This document shows positions 9,165-18,618 of a DNA stretch of 64,000 bases, piece after piece. Within the stretch, counting starts at the first letter, position 1. The number at the start of each line of letters is the position of its first letter. The notes beneath the pieces are model-generated. The model saw only the letters and a program-made list of their open reading frames with translations, was not told the DNA's origin and searched no databases. The stretch comes from Microbacterium karelineae (GTDB lineage: Bacteria; Actinomycetota; Actinomycetes; Actinomycetales; Microbacteriaceae), in the NCBI RefSeq assembly GCF_009745985.1, contig NZ_WFIX01000032.1:1-64000 (forward strand). The letters are read 5' to 3'. The translations under genes and the position numbers were made by a program.

Positions 9165-10313
9165 ATGATGCGAAATGGCCTGCGGATGATCGGCGTCACG
9201 GGCGTCGTGGCCCTCGGAATCGGACTCGCCGGATGCGCGAGCGACGGCGGCTCGGGCGACGGCGGAGACGGCGCCGCGGAGGACATCACGGTCGGCGTCG
9301 CGATGCCGACGGAGACGTCGGAGCGGTGGATCGCCGACGGCGAGGCCGTCGAGTCGCAGCTGGAGGAGGCCGGCTACGAGGTCGACCTGCAGTTCGCGAA
9401 CGACGACATCCCCCGTCAGCAGCAGCAGATCGACCAGATGATCACGAACGGCGCCGACATCCTCATCGTCGCGTCGATCGACGGCACGGCGCTCGCGACG
9501 CAGCTCGAGAACGCCGCTGACAAGGGGATCCCGGTCATCGCGTACGACCGCCTCATCAACGGCACGGAGGACGTCGACTTCTACGTGACGTTCGACAACT
9601 ACACCGTCGGCATCCAGCAGGCGCAGTCGCTCCTGCGCGGCCTCGGCTACCTCGACGAGAACAACGAGGAGACCGGGCTCGATGAGGAGAAGGTCATCGA
9701 GCTGTTCGCCGGCTCGCCCGACGACAACAACACGAAGTTCTTCTACCAGGGCGCGATCGACACCCTGCAGCCGTTCCTCGACGACGGCCGTCTGACCGTG
9801 CCGTCGGGGCAGATGGACATGGACACCGTCTCGACGCTCCGCTGGGACCAGGCCACGGCGCAGCGCCGCATGGAGGACCTGCTCACGAGCACCTATGACG
9901 GCGGATCCAAGGCGCTCGACGGCGTGCTCGCGCCCTACGACGGCATCTCGCGCGGCATCATCACGGCGCTCGAGAACGCGGGCTACGGCTCGACGATCGA
10001 GGAGGGCCTGCCGATCCTCTCGGGCCAGGACGCCGAGATCGCGTCGGTCAAGCTGATCCGCGACGGCGTGCAGTACGCGACCATCTTCAAGGACACGCGC
10101 AAGCTCGCATCGCAGGCGGTCGCCGCCGCCACCTCGTACGCCGAGGGCGAGGAGCCCGAGGCGAACGACACCGAGACGTACGACAACGGCGAGAAGGTCG
10201 TCCCGGCGTTCCTGCTCGAGTCGGACATCGTCGTCGCCGACAACATCGGCGAGCTGCTCGTCGACTCGGGCTACTGGACCGAGGACGAGATCGAGGCGGG
10301 CGTCGCGGAGTAA
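9165..10313 (+). CDS. chvE: Multiple-sugar ABC transporter substrate-binding lipoprotein (ChvE type)
   Basis: This 382-residue lipoprotein has a signal peptide ending in a lipobox (GIGLAGC) followed by a Gly/Asp/Ser linker. The mature part is a periplasmic-binding-protein-like fold for monosaccharides: [38 protein letters not shown]. Family knowledge places it outside the membrane, delivering an aldose to the permease. GGAGAGA precedes the ATG at the right distance. A very strong hairpin follows the stop, which would protect this message and give the usual excess of binding protein over ATPase. The exact sugar cannot be told from sequence; ChvE-type proteins accept arabinose, galactose, xylose or glucose. 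Confidence 0.9.
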   Translation: MMRNGLRMIGVTGVVALGIGLAGCASDGGSGDGGDGAAEDITVGVAMPTETSERWIADGEAVESQLEEAGYEVDLQFANDDIPRQQQQIDQMITNGADILIVASIDGTALATQLENAADKGIPVIAYDRLINGTEDVDFYVTFDNYTVGIQQAQSLLRGLGYLDENNEETGLDEEKVIELFAGSPDDNNTKFFYQGAIDTLQPFLDDGRLTVPSGQMDMDTVSTLRWDQATAQRRMEDLLTSTYDGGSKALDGVLAPYDGISRGIITALENAGYGSTIEEGLPILSGQDAEIASVKLIRDGVQYATIFKDTRKLASQAVAAATSYAEGEEPEANDTETYDNGEKVVPAFLLESDIVVADNIGELLVDSGYWTEDEIEAGVAE

Positions 10314-10325
10314 CCCCGCGGTCCC

Positions 10326-10364
10326 GCGTCCGCCGGGCCGCCTGCGCGGCGGCCCGGCGGACGC
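10326..10364 (+). terminator. 17-bp perfect hairpin between binding-protein and ATPase genes (attenuator / mRNA stabiliser)
   Basis: Arms at 10326-10342 and 10348-10364 are exact reverse complements around a five-base loop. It sits 12 bases after the chvE stop and 41 bases before the ATPase start. There is no T-run, so it probably acts as an intercistronic stability or partial-termination element rather than a full stop. Confidence 0.7.
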
Positions 10365-10405
10365 GGTCCCACCCGTGTTCAGCGACATGAACGACAGGAG
10401 CAGCG

Positions 10406-11959
10406 ATGTCTGACGCGATCCTCGAGATGCGCAACATCACCAAGAACTTCCCCGGCGTCAAGGTGCTCAAGGACGTGAGCCTGAGCGTTGCGCGCGGCGA
10501 GATCCACGCCATCTGCGGCGAGAACGGCGCGGGCAAGTCGACCCTCATGAAGGTGCTGTCCGGGGTCTACCCGCACGGATCCTTCGACGGCCAGATCTAC
10601 TTCGACGGCGCGCCCCAGAAGTTCCACGCGATCAAGGACTCCGAGCGCGCGGGCATCGTCATCATCCACCAGGAGCTGGCGCTCGTGCCGGCGCTGTCGG
10701 TGACGGAGAACATCTTCCTCGGCAACGAGATCACGAGCCGCGGCCTGATCGACTGGCACGAGGCGAACGCGGAGGCGGCGAAGCTGCTCGAGCGCGTCGG
10801 CCTCCGAGAGAACCCGACGACGCCCATCGGCCAGCTCGGCGTCGGCAAGCAGCAGCTCGTCGAGATCGCGAAGGCGCTCACGAAGGACGTCAAGCTCCTC
10901 ATCCTCGACGAGCCGACCGCGGCGCTCAACGACACCGACTCGGAGCACCTGCTCGGCCTGCTGCGCGACCTGCGCGAGCAGGGGATCACGTGCATCATCA
11001 TCAGCCACAAGCTGGGCGAGATCGTCGACATCGCCGACTCGACGACGATCATCCGCGACGGCGAGACGATCGAGACGATCGACATGCACGGACCCGACGC
11101 AACGCAGGATCGCATCATCCGCGGCATGGTCGGGCGCGCGCTCGAGAGCCGATTCCCCGAGCGCACGCCGAGCATCGGCGAGGAGATATTCCGCGTCGAG
11201 AACTGGCGCGTGATGCACCCGACGCAGCCGGGCCGCGTCGTCGTCGACGATGCGTCGATCTCCGTGCGCGCCGGTGAGATCGTCGGGATCGCGGGCCTCA
11301 TGGGAGCGGGCCGCACCGAGTTCATGATGAGCGTCTTCGGCCGCACCTACGGCCGCGACGCGTCCGGCAAGGTGTTCCTGCACGGGCAGGAGATCTCGAC
11401 GCGCACCGTGAAGGACGCGATCGCGAACAAGATCGCCTATGTGTCGGAGGACCGCAAGACCTATGGTCTGAACCTCATCAGCGACATCAAGACGAACGTC
11501 TCGTCGTCGGCGCTCGGCAAGCTTTCGACGGCCTCGATCTTCGTCAACGGCAACGAGGAGATCAAGATCGCCGAGCAGTACCGGCGCGATCTCAACATCA
11601 AGTCGCCGACCGTGGCGCAGGTGGTGGGCAACCTCTCGGGGGGAAACCAGCAGAAGGTCGTCCTCTCGAAGTGGCTGTACACCGACCCCGAGGTGCTGAT
11701 CCTCGACGAGCCCACCCGAGGGATCGACGTGGGGGCGAAGTACGAGATCTACGAGATCGTGGGCGCCCTCGCCGCCGCCGGCAAGGCCGTGATCGTCGTC
11801 TCGAGCGAGCTGCCCGAGCTGCTCGGCCTGTCGGACCGCGTCTACACCCTCGCCTACGGGCGGATCACCGGCCAGCTTCCCGTCGCCGAGGCGACGCAGG
11901 AGAAGCTCATGGGCCTCATGACTATCGAAAGCTCTTCCCCGAAGGAGGCCGCAGCATGA
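10406..11959 (+). CDS. gguA: Multiple-sugar ABC transporter ATP-binding protein (GguA type)
   Basis: This 517-residue CUT2 double-ATPase carries N-domain [22 protein letters not shown] and [10 protein letters not shown], and C-domain [23 protein letters not shown] and [16 protein letters not shown] precedes the ATG. The stop overlaps the permease ATG (ATGA), and the permease ribosome site AAGGAGG lies within this gene's last codons. It energises import through the permease encoded next. It has a C-terminal tail (SSSPKEAAA) that the paralogue at 7448-8974 lacks. Confidence 0.94.
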   Translation: MSDAILEMRNITKNFPGVKVLKDVSLSVARGEIHAICGENGAGKSTLMKVLSGVYPHGSFDGQIYFDGAPQKFHAIKDSERAGIVIIHQELALVPALSVTENIFLGNEITSRGLIDWHEANAEAAKLLERVGLRENPTTPIGQLGVGKQQLVEIAKALTKDVKLLILDEPTAALNDTDSEHLLGLLRDLREQGITCIIISHKLGEIVDIADSTTIIRDGETIETIDMHGPDATQDRIIRGMVGRALESRFPERTPSIGEEIFRVENWRVMHPTQPGRVVVDDASISVRAGEIVGIAGLMGAGRTEFMMSVFGRTYGRDASGKVFLHGQEISTRTVKDAIANKIAYVSEDRKTYGLNLISDIKTNVSSSALGKLSTASIFVNGNEEIKIAEQYRRDLNIKSPTVAQVVGNLSGGNQQKVVLSKWLYTDPEVLILDEPTRGIDVGAKYEIYEIVGALAAAGKAVIVVSSELPELLGLSDRVYTLAYGRITGQLPVAEATQEKLMGLMTIESSSPKEAAA

Positions 11960-13179
11960 ACAATGTGGCGTCAGAGGTCTGGAACCTCCTCACGCATAAC
12001 CTGCGCACGTCCGGCATCTACATCGCGTTCATCGGCATCATCCTCGTGTTCGCCGTGGCGACGCAGGGTACGCTTCTCAGCCCCGAGAACGTGACGAACA
12101 TCGTCCTGCAGAACGCGCACATCCTCATCATGGCGCTCGGCATGATCCTCGTGATCGTCGGCGGGCACATCGACCTCTCGGTCGGATCCGTGCTGGCGTT
12201 CGCGTCGGCTGTCTCGGCCGTGCTCGTCATCCGCATGGGCATGCCCTGGTGGGTCGGTGTCATCGCCGCCATCATCACGGGCATCGTCGTGGGTGTCTGG
12301 CAGGGCTTCTGGGTCGCGTTCGTCGGGATCCCGGCGTTCATCGTGACGCTCGCGGGCATGCTGCTGTTCCGCGGCCTCACCTGGCTCGTTCTCGACAACG
12401 TGTCTCTCTCGCCGTTCCCCTCCGACTACCGCGAGGTGGCGAGTGGATTCATCGATCCGGTCTTCGGAGAGATCGTCATCGGCGAGGGCACGGGCCTGAA
12501 GTCGGTCGCGCAGACGGTCGACGTCTTCACGCTGCTGATCGGCGTGCTCGCAGTCGTCGGTCTCGTCGTGAGCTCGTGGCGCAACCGCCGCACGCGCATC
12601 GGCTACAACCAGCCGGTCGAGTCGATGACGCTGTTCGTCGTGAAGCTCGTCGCCGTCGGCGCGGTCCTGCTCGCCTTCGCGTGGGCGCTCGCCTACAACC
12701 GCGGCTTCCCCATCGTGCTCATCATCGTCGCCGTGCTCATCCTGATCTACCAGGTGGTCACGAACCGCACGGTGTTCGGCCGTCACGTGTATTCGGTGGG
12801 CGGCAACCTCTCGGCCGCGCGCCTCTCGGGCGTGAACGTCAAGAGCGTGAACTTCTGGATCTTCGTCAACATGGGCATGCTCACGGGCATCGCGGCGGCG
12901 GTGTTCTCGTCGCGGTCGAACGGCGCCCAGCCCGGCATGGGCAACATGTTCGAGCTCGACGTGATTGCGGCGTGCTTCATCGGCGGCGCCTCGACGATGG
13001 GCGGTGTCGGCCGCGTCGGCGGCGCCCTCGTCGGCGGCCTCGTGATGGCGGTCATGACCAACGGCATGCAGCTGCTGGGCGTCCCGCAGTCGAGCCAGCA
13101 GATCGTCAAGGGCCTCGTGCTTCTGCTCGCCGTCGCGTTCGACGTCTACAACAAGCGTCGCGCCGGCGCCACGCGCTGA
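11956..13179 (+). CDS. gguB: Multiple-sugar ABC transporter permease (GguB type)
   Basis: This 407-residue integral membrane protein has about ten hydrophobic segments. It shows the CUT2 permease signature region [17 protein letters not shown] near residue 65 and the C-terminal [19 protein letters not shown] typical of XylH/RbsC-like subunits. The ATG overlaps the ATPase stop and has AAGGAGG upstream. A middle soluble loop (about residues 145-205) is longer than in RbsC but usual for XylH/GguB. It closes the operon; a strong terminator follows. Confidence 0.93.
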   Translation: MNNVASEVWNLLTHNLRTSGIYIAFIGIILVFAVATQGTLLSPENVTNIVLQNAHILIMALGMILVIVGGHIDLSVGSVLAFASAVSAVLVIRMGMPWWVGVIAAIITGIVVGVWQGFWVAFVGIPAFIVTLAGMLLFRGLTWLVLDNVSLSPFPSDYREVASGFIDPVFGEIVIGEGTGLKSVAQTVDVFTLLIGVLAVVGLVVSSWRNRRTRIGYNQPVESMTLFVVKLVAVGAVLLAFAWALAYNRGFPIVLIIVAVLILIYQVVTNRTVFGRHVYSVGGNLSAARLSGVNVKSVNFWIFVNMGMLTGIAAAVFSSRSNGAQPGMGNMFELDVIAACFIGGASTMGGVGRVGGALVGGLVMAVMTNGMQLLGVPQSSQQIVKGLVLLLAVAFDVYNKRRAGATR

Positions 13180-13195
13180 GCCGTCGGCCCGATAC

Positions 13196-13232
13196 AGGGC
13201 CCCTCGTCTCCGTTCGAGAGACGCGGGGCCCT
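13196..13232 (+). terminator. Terminator of the chvE-gguAB operon
   Basis: 15-base arms (13196-13210 and 13218-13232) pair with one mismatch around a seven-base loop; the stem base is AGGGCCCC/GGGGCCCT. It lies 17 bases after the permease stop. The T-tract is weak, as is common in high-GC genomes. Confidence 0.7.
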
Positions 13233-13264
13233 CGTCCGCGCTCGGCGCGACTACCGTGGAACCC

Positions 13265-14311
13265 GTGACAGCTGACCTTCCCACCTCCACCTCCATCGCG
13301 GCGCGCCGCACCTTCGTCGGCGAGTCGTTCCGGCCCGCGACCGTGCGGATCACCGACGGCCGCGTCAGCGGCATCGGCCGCTTCGACGCGCAGGCGGACA
13401 CGGTCGTCGACGACACGCACGTCCTCATTCCCGGCCTCGTCGACCTGGCGGGCGACGGATCCGCAGCCGGGACGTCGGCCGCGGCGCAGGGCGGGGTGAC
13501 GACCCTCGCGACGACATCCGAGTCGCCCGCGGCGCAGCGCCAGGCGGCGTCCGAGGAGACGTCCGTCGACGTCGCGCGCCGCGTCGCCGTCGTGCCCGAG
13601 ACGCTGGGCGACATCGCGGCGCTCCTCGACGCCGGCGCCATCGGACTCTCGTGTGGATTCGCGGCCGGCGGCGCGGATGGCGCGCTCGATGCGGCCGGCT
13701 TGGAGCGGGCCCTCTCCGAGGTCGCCGCGCATGACAGCGCCCTCGCCGTGAGCCTCGGCGGGCCGAGCGAGGCGGACGGCGTGCGCGCCGTGGCGGACGC
13801 GGCGCGGCGCACCGGCGGGCGCGCCCACATCGTGCGACTCGCGACGGCCGAGGGTGTGGAGGCGCTGCGCTGGGCCAAGGCCGATGGCGCGAACATCACG
13901 GCGGCGGCCGGCGCCGACGACGCGGATGGCCTCTGGGATGCGCTCGCCGACGGCACCATCGACGCGATCGCAGGGGACATCGGTCCGTCTGCGTTCGCCT
14001 CCGCATGGGCGATCGCGCGCGGGCACGGCCTCGCGCTCGAGGACGTCCTCCCGTTGCTCGCCGAGCGCCCCGCCGCCGTGCTCGGGATCTCGCGCGGCGA
14101 GATCAGCCGCGGCGCACCGGCGCACCTCATCGTCATCGACCCGGCCGACGGATCCGTCGTGTCGACGTTCCTGCGCGGCGAGCGCGTGTTCTCTCGCGAC
14201 ACGGGTGTCACGGCGCACCTCGGGCGCGAGGTGCTCGCGGACGACGACGAGGGCGAGCTCGACGGCGTGCTCGCGCTCGGCACGGGCACGCTTCCGGCTC
14301 CCGGCGCCTGA
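13265..14311 (+). CDS. Dihydroorotase/allantoinase-like amidohydrolase homologue without metal-binding motif
   Basis: The overall plan of a dihydroorotase-type protein is retained: N-terminal strand-rich domain (VRITDGRVSGIGRF), HVLIPGLVDLAGD, QGGVTTLA, and a C-terminal ERPAAVLGISRGEISRGAPAHLIVID. In active relatives the segment after PGLVD is H-x-H, which binds zinc; here it reads LAGDGSAAG. Later metal His positions are also not apparent. The barrel is short (348 residues in total versus about 430). It is probably a non-catalytic homologue, as known for pseudo-DHOases, or a different enzyme. The start is a GTG seven bases after TACCGT, fitting a leaderless message; a GTG at 13256 lies inside that box. 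Confidence 0.7.
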   Translation: MTADLPTSTSIAARRTFVGESFRPATVRITDGRVSGIGRFDAQADTVVDDTHVLIPGLVDLAGDGSAAGTSAAAQGGVTTLATTSESPAAQRQAASEETSVDVARRVAVVPETLGDIAALLDAGAIGLSCGFAAGGADGALDAAGLERALSEVAAHDSALAVSLGGPSEADGVRAVADAARRTGGRAHIVRLATAEGVEALRWAKADGANITAAAGADDADGLWDALADGTIDAIAGDIGPSAFASAWAIARGHGLALEDVLPLLAERPAAVLGISRGEISRGAPAHLIVIDPADGSVVSTFLRGERVFSRDTGVTAHLGREVLADDDEGELDGVLALGTGTLPAPGA

Positions 14312-14416
14312 CGCTCCGCTCCGACGCGCAGAGGGCCGCACCGGGCAGCGCCCGTCACACGATGACGCGTGCGTAAATTCCATGTTCGGTCTCGGCGCGC
14401 CCCGGGACGTGTGTCG

Positions 14417-14462
14417 TAGCGTCGCCGGGAACTCTCCCAGGAGCCCGAGCGGAGGCGACACC
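14417..14462 (+). promoter_or_regulatory. Promoter and ribosome site selecting a TTG start for the Bcr/CflA transporter
   Basis: TAGCGT (14417-14422) is a plausible -10 box giving a leader of about 35 nt. GCGGAGGCGA sits immediately before TTG at 14463 with ideal spacing, whereas the first ATG (14490) has no ribosome site. Confidence 0.5.
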
Positions 14463-15818
14463 TTGACGGACGACGAACGCGCGCAGCCGATGACCGGCAC
14501 GATCCCCACCGCGACGGGGCTGATCCCGATCCCCACAGGCCTCGTGCCGGTGTCGGATCGCGTTCGCGCCGCGTCGCATGAGACGACGACGATCCAGATC
14601 GGGGATCGCTTCTCCCGGACGCGGCGTCTCGTCTACGTGATCCTCCTGGGGGCGCTCACAGCGCTCGGCCCGTTCACGATCGACATGTACCTGCCCGCCT
14701 TCCCGGCGCTCGAGGCCGACTTCGACACGACGGAGGCCGTCGTGCAGCTCACCCTGACAGGGACGATGGTCGGATTCGCCGTGGGGCAGCTGGTCATCGG
14801 GCCGCTGAGCGACAGGTGGGGTCGCCGGGTCCCGCTGCTGGTCTCGACGGGAGTGCATATCCTTGCGAGCACCGTCGCCATCTTCGCTCCGTCCCTGGAG
14901 TCGCTCGGGATCGCGCGCGTGCTGATGGGAATCGGCGCGGCCGGGAGCGGCGTCATCGCCATGGCCATGGTTCGCGACCTGTTCGGCGGGAGACGGCTCG
15001 TGGTGATGCTGACGCGCCTCGCTCTCGTCACGGGACTGGCGCCCGTGGTCGCCCCGCTCGTCGGTTCGCTGCTGCTGGAGATGATCGCGTGGCGGGGACT
15101 CTTCGCGGTGCTCGCCGGATATGGGATCACGATCCTCGGCTGTGCGATCTTCGTCCTGCCGGAGACGCGGCCGTTCGATGATCGCGTGTCCGCCGGCTCG
15201 GTGTCCGTCCGACACCGTTATCGCGTGGTGTTCTCGGATCGCGTGTACGTCGGCGTCCTCGTCATCGGCGCGATGACGTTCTCGGGGGTGCTCTCGTATC
15301 TCTCATCGTCGTCGTTCGTCTTCCAGGTGCAGTACGGCCTCACACCGATCCAGTACGGCGTCGTGTTCGCGGCGAACTCGATCGGCGTCATCGTCGGGAA
15401 TCAGATCGCGGGTCGTGTCGCGATCCGATCCGGTCCGCATCGGGTGCTCGCGTTCTCGACCGCGGCGCTGCTCGTCACGGCGGTGGCGATTCCGGTCTGC
15501 GCGGCGCTCATCCCCACCGTCTGGGGAGTGATCGTGCCGGTGTTCCTGTTCATGACCTCGTGCGGTCTGATCTTCCCGTGCGCCCAGGTGCTCGCACTCG
15601 ATCGTCACCCGGACGCGGCCGGTACGGCCGCGAGCGTGCTCGGCGCCGCGAACAACGGTGTGGCGGGCCTCGTCGCACCACTCGCCGGCCTCGTATCGGT
15701 GTCGGGAGACGCGACGCCGCTCTCCATGGCGTCGATCATGATCGTCTGCGCCGTCGTCGGGATCCTCGCCCTCTGGCTGATCGTGCGGCCTGGGCGCCTC
15801 GGGGCGCTGCGGGGGTGA
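14463..15818 (+). CDS. MFS multidrug exporter, Bcr/CflA family
   Basis: This 451-residue protein begins at TTG with a strong ribosome site. After a ~55-residue hydrophilic N-terminus there are twelve predicted membrane segments. The DHA1 hallmarks are present: ALTALGPFTIDMYLPAFP in TM1, GPLSDRWGRRVPLL between TM2 and TM3, and a Bcr-type motif RDLFGGRRLV after TM4. Bcr/CflA proteins export drugs such as bicyclomycin or chloramphenicol, or amino-acid metabolites, by proton antiport; the substrate here is unknown. The N-terminal extension contains a short Thr/Pro/Ile repeat (IPTATGLIPIPTGLVP). It stands alone with no linked regulator. Confidence 0.88.
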   Translation: MTDDERAQPMTGTIPTATGLIPIPTGLVPVSDRVRAASHETTTIQIGDRFSRTRRLVYVILLGALTALGPFTIDMYLPAFPALEADFDTTEAVVQLTLTGTMVGFAVGQLVIGPLSDRWGRRVPLLVSTGVHILASTVAIFAPSLESLGIARVLMGIGAAGSGVIAMAMVRDLFGGRRLVVMLTRLALVTGLAPVVAPLVGSLLLEMIAWRGLFAVLAGYGITILGCAIFVLPETRPFDDRVSAGSVSVRHRYRVVFSDRVYVGVLVIGAMTFSGVLSYLSSSSFVFQVQYGLTPIQYGVVFAANSIGVIVGNQIAGRVAIRSGPHRVLAFSTAALLVTAVAIPVCAALIPTVWGVIVPVFLFMTSCGLIFPCAQVLALDRHPDAAGTAASVLGAANNGVAGLVAPLAGLVSVSGDATPLSMASIMIVCAVVGILALWLIVRPGRLGALRG

Positions 15819-15947
15819 TCCGCGGAGTCGAGATCGCGACCGCGGGGTGTCCGTTCTCGCTCTCGACGAGGCGATCCTTCGACGCGCCGCACAGACCTGT
15901 CTCCTGCCCGAAACACGCGCGCAAACGCGCATGAATATCGTCGCGGC

Positions 15948-17462
15948 ATGACGACGAGCATCCGCACTCAGACTCGACGCGACGGCAACGCCGTCGATTC
16001 GATCCCGCCGCTCGCGAGGCTGTTCCCGCTCGGCCTGCAGCACGTGCTCGCGATGTACGCGGGTGCGGTCGCGGTGCCGCTCATCGTGGGCGGCGCGTTC
16101 GGCTTCGAGGGCGCCGACCTCGCGTACCTCATCAGCGCCGACCTGCTCATCGCGGGGATCGCGACGATCCTGCAGTCCGTCGGATTCTGGCGCTTCGGCG
16201 TGCGCCTGCCGATCATGCAGGGCGTCACCTTCGCGGCCGTCGGCCCGATGATCGCGATCGGGCAGAGCTATCCGATCACGGCCGTGTTCGGCGCGACGAT
16301 CGCGTGCGGGCTGTTCATGATCCTCATCGCGCCGTTCTTCTCGCAGCTGCTGCGGTTCTTCCCGCCGATCGTGACGGGGACCGTGATCCTCATCATCGGC
16401 CTCTCGCTCATGGGCGTCGCCGCGGGGTGGATCGTCACGGGATCGGAAGACGGATCCGGATCGGGGCTGTCGCTCGCGTTCGCGGCGGGCACGCTCGCGC
16501 TCATCGTCATCATCGAGCGGTTCGCCCCGCGCGGCCTCGCCCGCGTCTCGGTGCTGCTCGGGCTCGTGATCGGCACCGCGGTCGCCGCCTTCGTCCCGGG
16601 GATGGCCGATTGGTCAGGCGTCTCCGACGCCGCGTGGTTCGGCGTCGTCACGCCCTTCCACTTCGGCCTGCCGACGTTCGAGATCGTGCCGATCCTGTCG
16701 ATGCTCATCGTCGGCATCGTCATCATGACCGAGACGACGGGCGACATGATCGCCGTCGGCGAGATCGTCGACAAGCCCGTCACGCGCCGGCAGCTCGCCG
16801 ACGGCCTGCGGGCCGATGGGCTCGGCACGATGCTCGGCGGCATCTTCAACACCTTCCCGTACACGGCGTTCGCGCAGAATGTGGGCCTCGTCTCCCTGAC
16901 GGGCGTGCGCTCGCGGTTCGTCGCGACGGCCGCCGGCGCGATCCTCGTGATCCTCGGCCTGCTGCCGAAGGTGTCCGCGCTCGTCGAGGGTGTCCCCCGG
17001 GCGGTGCTCGGCGGCGCGGGCATCGCGCTGTTCGGCATGGTCGCAGCGAGCGGCATCCGCACCCTCGCGAAGGCGAAGCTCGACAACCGCAACGTCCTCA
17101 CCATCGCCCTGTCGGTCGGCATCGCCCTGCTGCCGACCGTGTCTCCGAACATCTATCACCAGATGCCGACGTGGTTCCAGCTGATCTTCGACTCGGGGAT
17201 CTCGGCGGGCGCCATCGCGGCGATTCTCCTCAACCTGCTGCTCGGTGGATCCTCACGCCGCTATGGGAAGGATCCCGCGCTTCCGACCTACGACGGCATG
17301 CGCGGCCCCGCGGCGGCCGCCCTCGTGCACCCCGACGCGACGGGCACCGGCCTCATCCCCGTGACGGTGCTCGGCCGGGACGGGGCCGTGCTCGAGACGG
17401 TCGACGCGGACGGCCAGCCGATCGACGCCCACGTCATCGTTCCGGACGACGAGGGAAAGTAG
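15948..17462 (+). CDS. NCS2-family nucleobase permease (uracil/xanthine type)
   Basis: This 504-residue membrane protein of the UraA/UapA family catalyses proton-coupled uptake of uracil, xanthine or urate. Family motifs include PLGLQHVLAMYAGAVAVPL (TM1), QGVTFAAVGPM, the substrate-site region around TETTGDMIAVGE, and the sequence NTFPYTAFAQNVGLVSLTGV. The residue pattern resembles purine as well as uracil carriers, so the substrate is unresolved. The C-terminus has an extra soluble ~60-residue tail. The ATG follows TATCGT by six bases and lacks a ribosome site, suggesting a leaderless mRNA. Its end overlaps the opposing PatB gene by 29 bases. Confidence 0.88.
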   Translation: MTTSIRTQTRRDGNAVDSIPPLARLFPLGLQHVLAMYAGAVAVPLIVGGAFGFEGADLAYLISADLLIAGIATILQSVGFWRFGVRLPIMQGVTFAAVGPMIAIGQSYPITAVFGATIACGLFMILIAPFFSQLLRFFPPIVTGTVILIIGLSLMGVAAGWIVTGSEDGSGSGLSLAFAAGTLALIVIIERFAPRGLARVSVLLGLVIGTAVAAFVPGMADWSGVSDAAWFGVVTPFHFGLPTFEIVPILSMLIVGIVIMTETTGDMIAVGEIVDKPVTRRQLADGLRADGLGTMLGGIFNTFPYTAFAQNVGLVSLTGVRSRFVATAAGAILVILGLLPKVSALVEGVPRAVLGGAGIALFGMVAASGIRTLAKAKLDNRNVLTIALSVGIALLPTVSPNIYHQMPTWFQLIFDSGISAGAIAAILLNLLLGGSSRRYGKDPALPTYDGMRGPAAAALVHPDATGTGLIPVTVLGRDGAVLETVDADGQPIDAHVIVPDDEGK

Positions 17463-18618
17463 AGGCCGCGAACGGTGCTGCTTCTGCCGCTGCTCGGCCG
17501 ATCCGTCGGATCGCCTCGTCGAGGGTCTCGGGCTCCATCGCGAAGTTCAACCTGATGTGGTGCTCGAATCCGCGGCCGCACTCGGCGCCGTCGGTGGTGA
17601 CGACATGAGCGACGTCGGCCAGCACACGGGCTGGGGAGTCCGCGAGGGCATATGCCGAGAAGTCGACCCACGCAAGGTAGGTGGCGTCCGGCATGCGAAA
17701 CTCAGCGAGCGGGACATGCTCGGTCAGCAGGTCGCGCAGCAGACGGCGATTTCCATCGAGTCGCTCGACCATGTCGGCGAGCCAGTCGGCGCTGTCGCGG
17801 TAGGCGGCGATCGCGGCGACCGCGCCCAGGATGGAGCCGTCCTCAGCGGGCCACGGGTCCTGTGCTTCCCAGCGCTCCTGGTCGCGGGAGTTCGAGAGGA
17901 TCAGCTGCGCCGTCTTGAGGCCGGGGAGGTTCCAGCCCTTGGACGTCGCGATAGCCGACACTGTGTGGGCGGCGGTTGTGACGGAATGCGCCGCGTAGGG
18001 CCGGTACCGATCCGGGCCGAACACGATCGGGGAGTGGATGGCGTCGCTGAAGACCTGACCGCCGTGCCGATCGACGATCTCGGCGATCCCCTGAGTCTCC
18101 TCCTCGGTCAGGACCTGGCCAAGCGGGTTGTGCGGGTCGCAGAGGACCAGCAGCCCTCCGCCCGCGGCGAACGCCGCGTCCAGGGCGACGAGGTCGATGG
18201 TGCTGCGTCCGTCGGCTGAGCGCACGGCTGGGATCTGGATGATGTCGCGTCCGAGGCCTCGCGGCACGGTGAGGAATGGCATATACGCGGGCGTCGGGAC
18301 CACCACGGCGCTTTCAGGCCGCGTGAAATGCGTGATGGTCAGTCGCAGCGCCGTGAGCACGTCGGGCACGAGGTGCACCCAGGGCGGCGGCACGGTCCAG
18401 CCGAGTGCGGTGGCCAGGTAGTCGGCGCACGCACCCTCCGCCTCGCGGGCGAGAGAAGTGGGCAGGTACGTCAGGAACCCCTCGTCAACGGCTCGGTGGA
18501 GCGCCGAGCGGACTGCCGGCGAGGTGCCATAGTCGGTCTCGGCCACCCAGGCGCCGATCTTGCCCGGCGCGATGTCCCACTTCTTGCGGTGCCACGTCGG
18601 CCTCGAGGACGCACTCAT
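17434..18618 (-). CDS. PatB/MalY-type PLP-dependent C-S lyase or aminotransferase
   Basis: This 394-residue fold-type I PLP enzyme has the order typical of PatB/MalY: GAWVAETDYGTSPAV near the N-terminus, VHLVPDVL, TPAYMPF, CDPHNPLGQV, FSDAIHSPIV with the cofactor Asp at about 192, and SKGWNLPGLK with the Schiff-base Lys at about 227. Members cleave beta C-S bonds of cystathionine, cysteine S-conjugates or related thioethers, releasing a thiol, pyruvate and ammonia. The ATG overlaps the SDR stop (TGATG), so it is the last gene of the flavoprotein-SDR-PatB operon. Substrate is unknown; the context suggests an S-substituted amino acid taken up by the divergent importer. Confidence 0.87.
   Translation of the reverse strand: MSASSRPTWHRKKWDIAPGKIGAWVAETDYGTSPAVRSALHRAVDEGFLTYLPTSLAREAEGACADYLATALGWTVPPPWVHLVPDVLTALRLTITHFTRPESAVVVPTPAYMPFLTVPRGLGRDIIQIPAVRSADGRSTIDLVALDAAFAAGGGLLVLCDPHNPLGQVLTEEETQGIAEIVDRHGGQVFSDAIHSPIVFGPDRYRPYAAHSVTTAAHTVSAIATSKGWNLPGLKTAQLILSNSRDQERWEAQDPWPAEDGSILGAVAAIAAYRDSADWLADMVERLDGNRRLLRDLLTEHVPLAEFRMPDATYLAWVDFSAYALADSPARVLADVAHVVTTDGAECGRGFEHHIRLNFAMEPETLDEAIRRIGRAAAEAAPFAASTFPRRPER

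Noticed and set aside
9165-13179. Naming the sugar importer xylose-specific (xylFGH)
   Set aside because: The family is clear but sugar specificity cannot be read from the sequence, and no xylose isomerase or kinase gene is present.
11971-14358. Minus-strand open frame of 795 codons
   Set aside because: It lies antisense to the GguB permease and the dihydroorotase-like gene, crosses a terminator, and has shadow-type composition.
15819-15947. Purine riboswitch upstream of the NCS2 permease
   Set aside because: No aptamer-like conserved core was seen, and the -10 box six bases before the ATG leaves no room for a leader.
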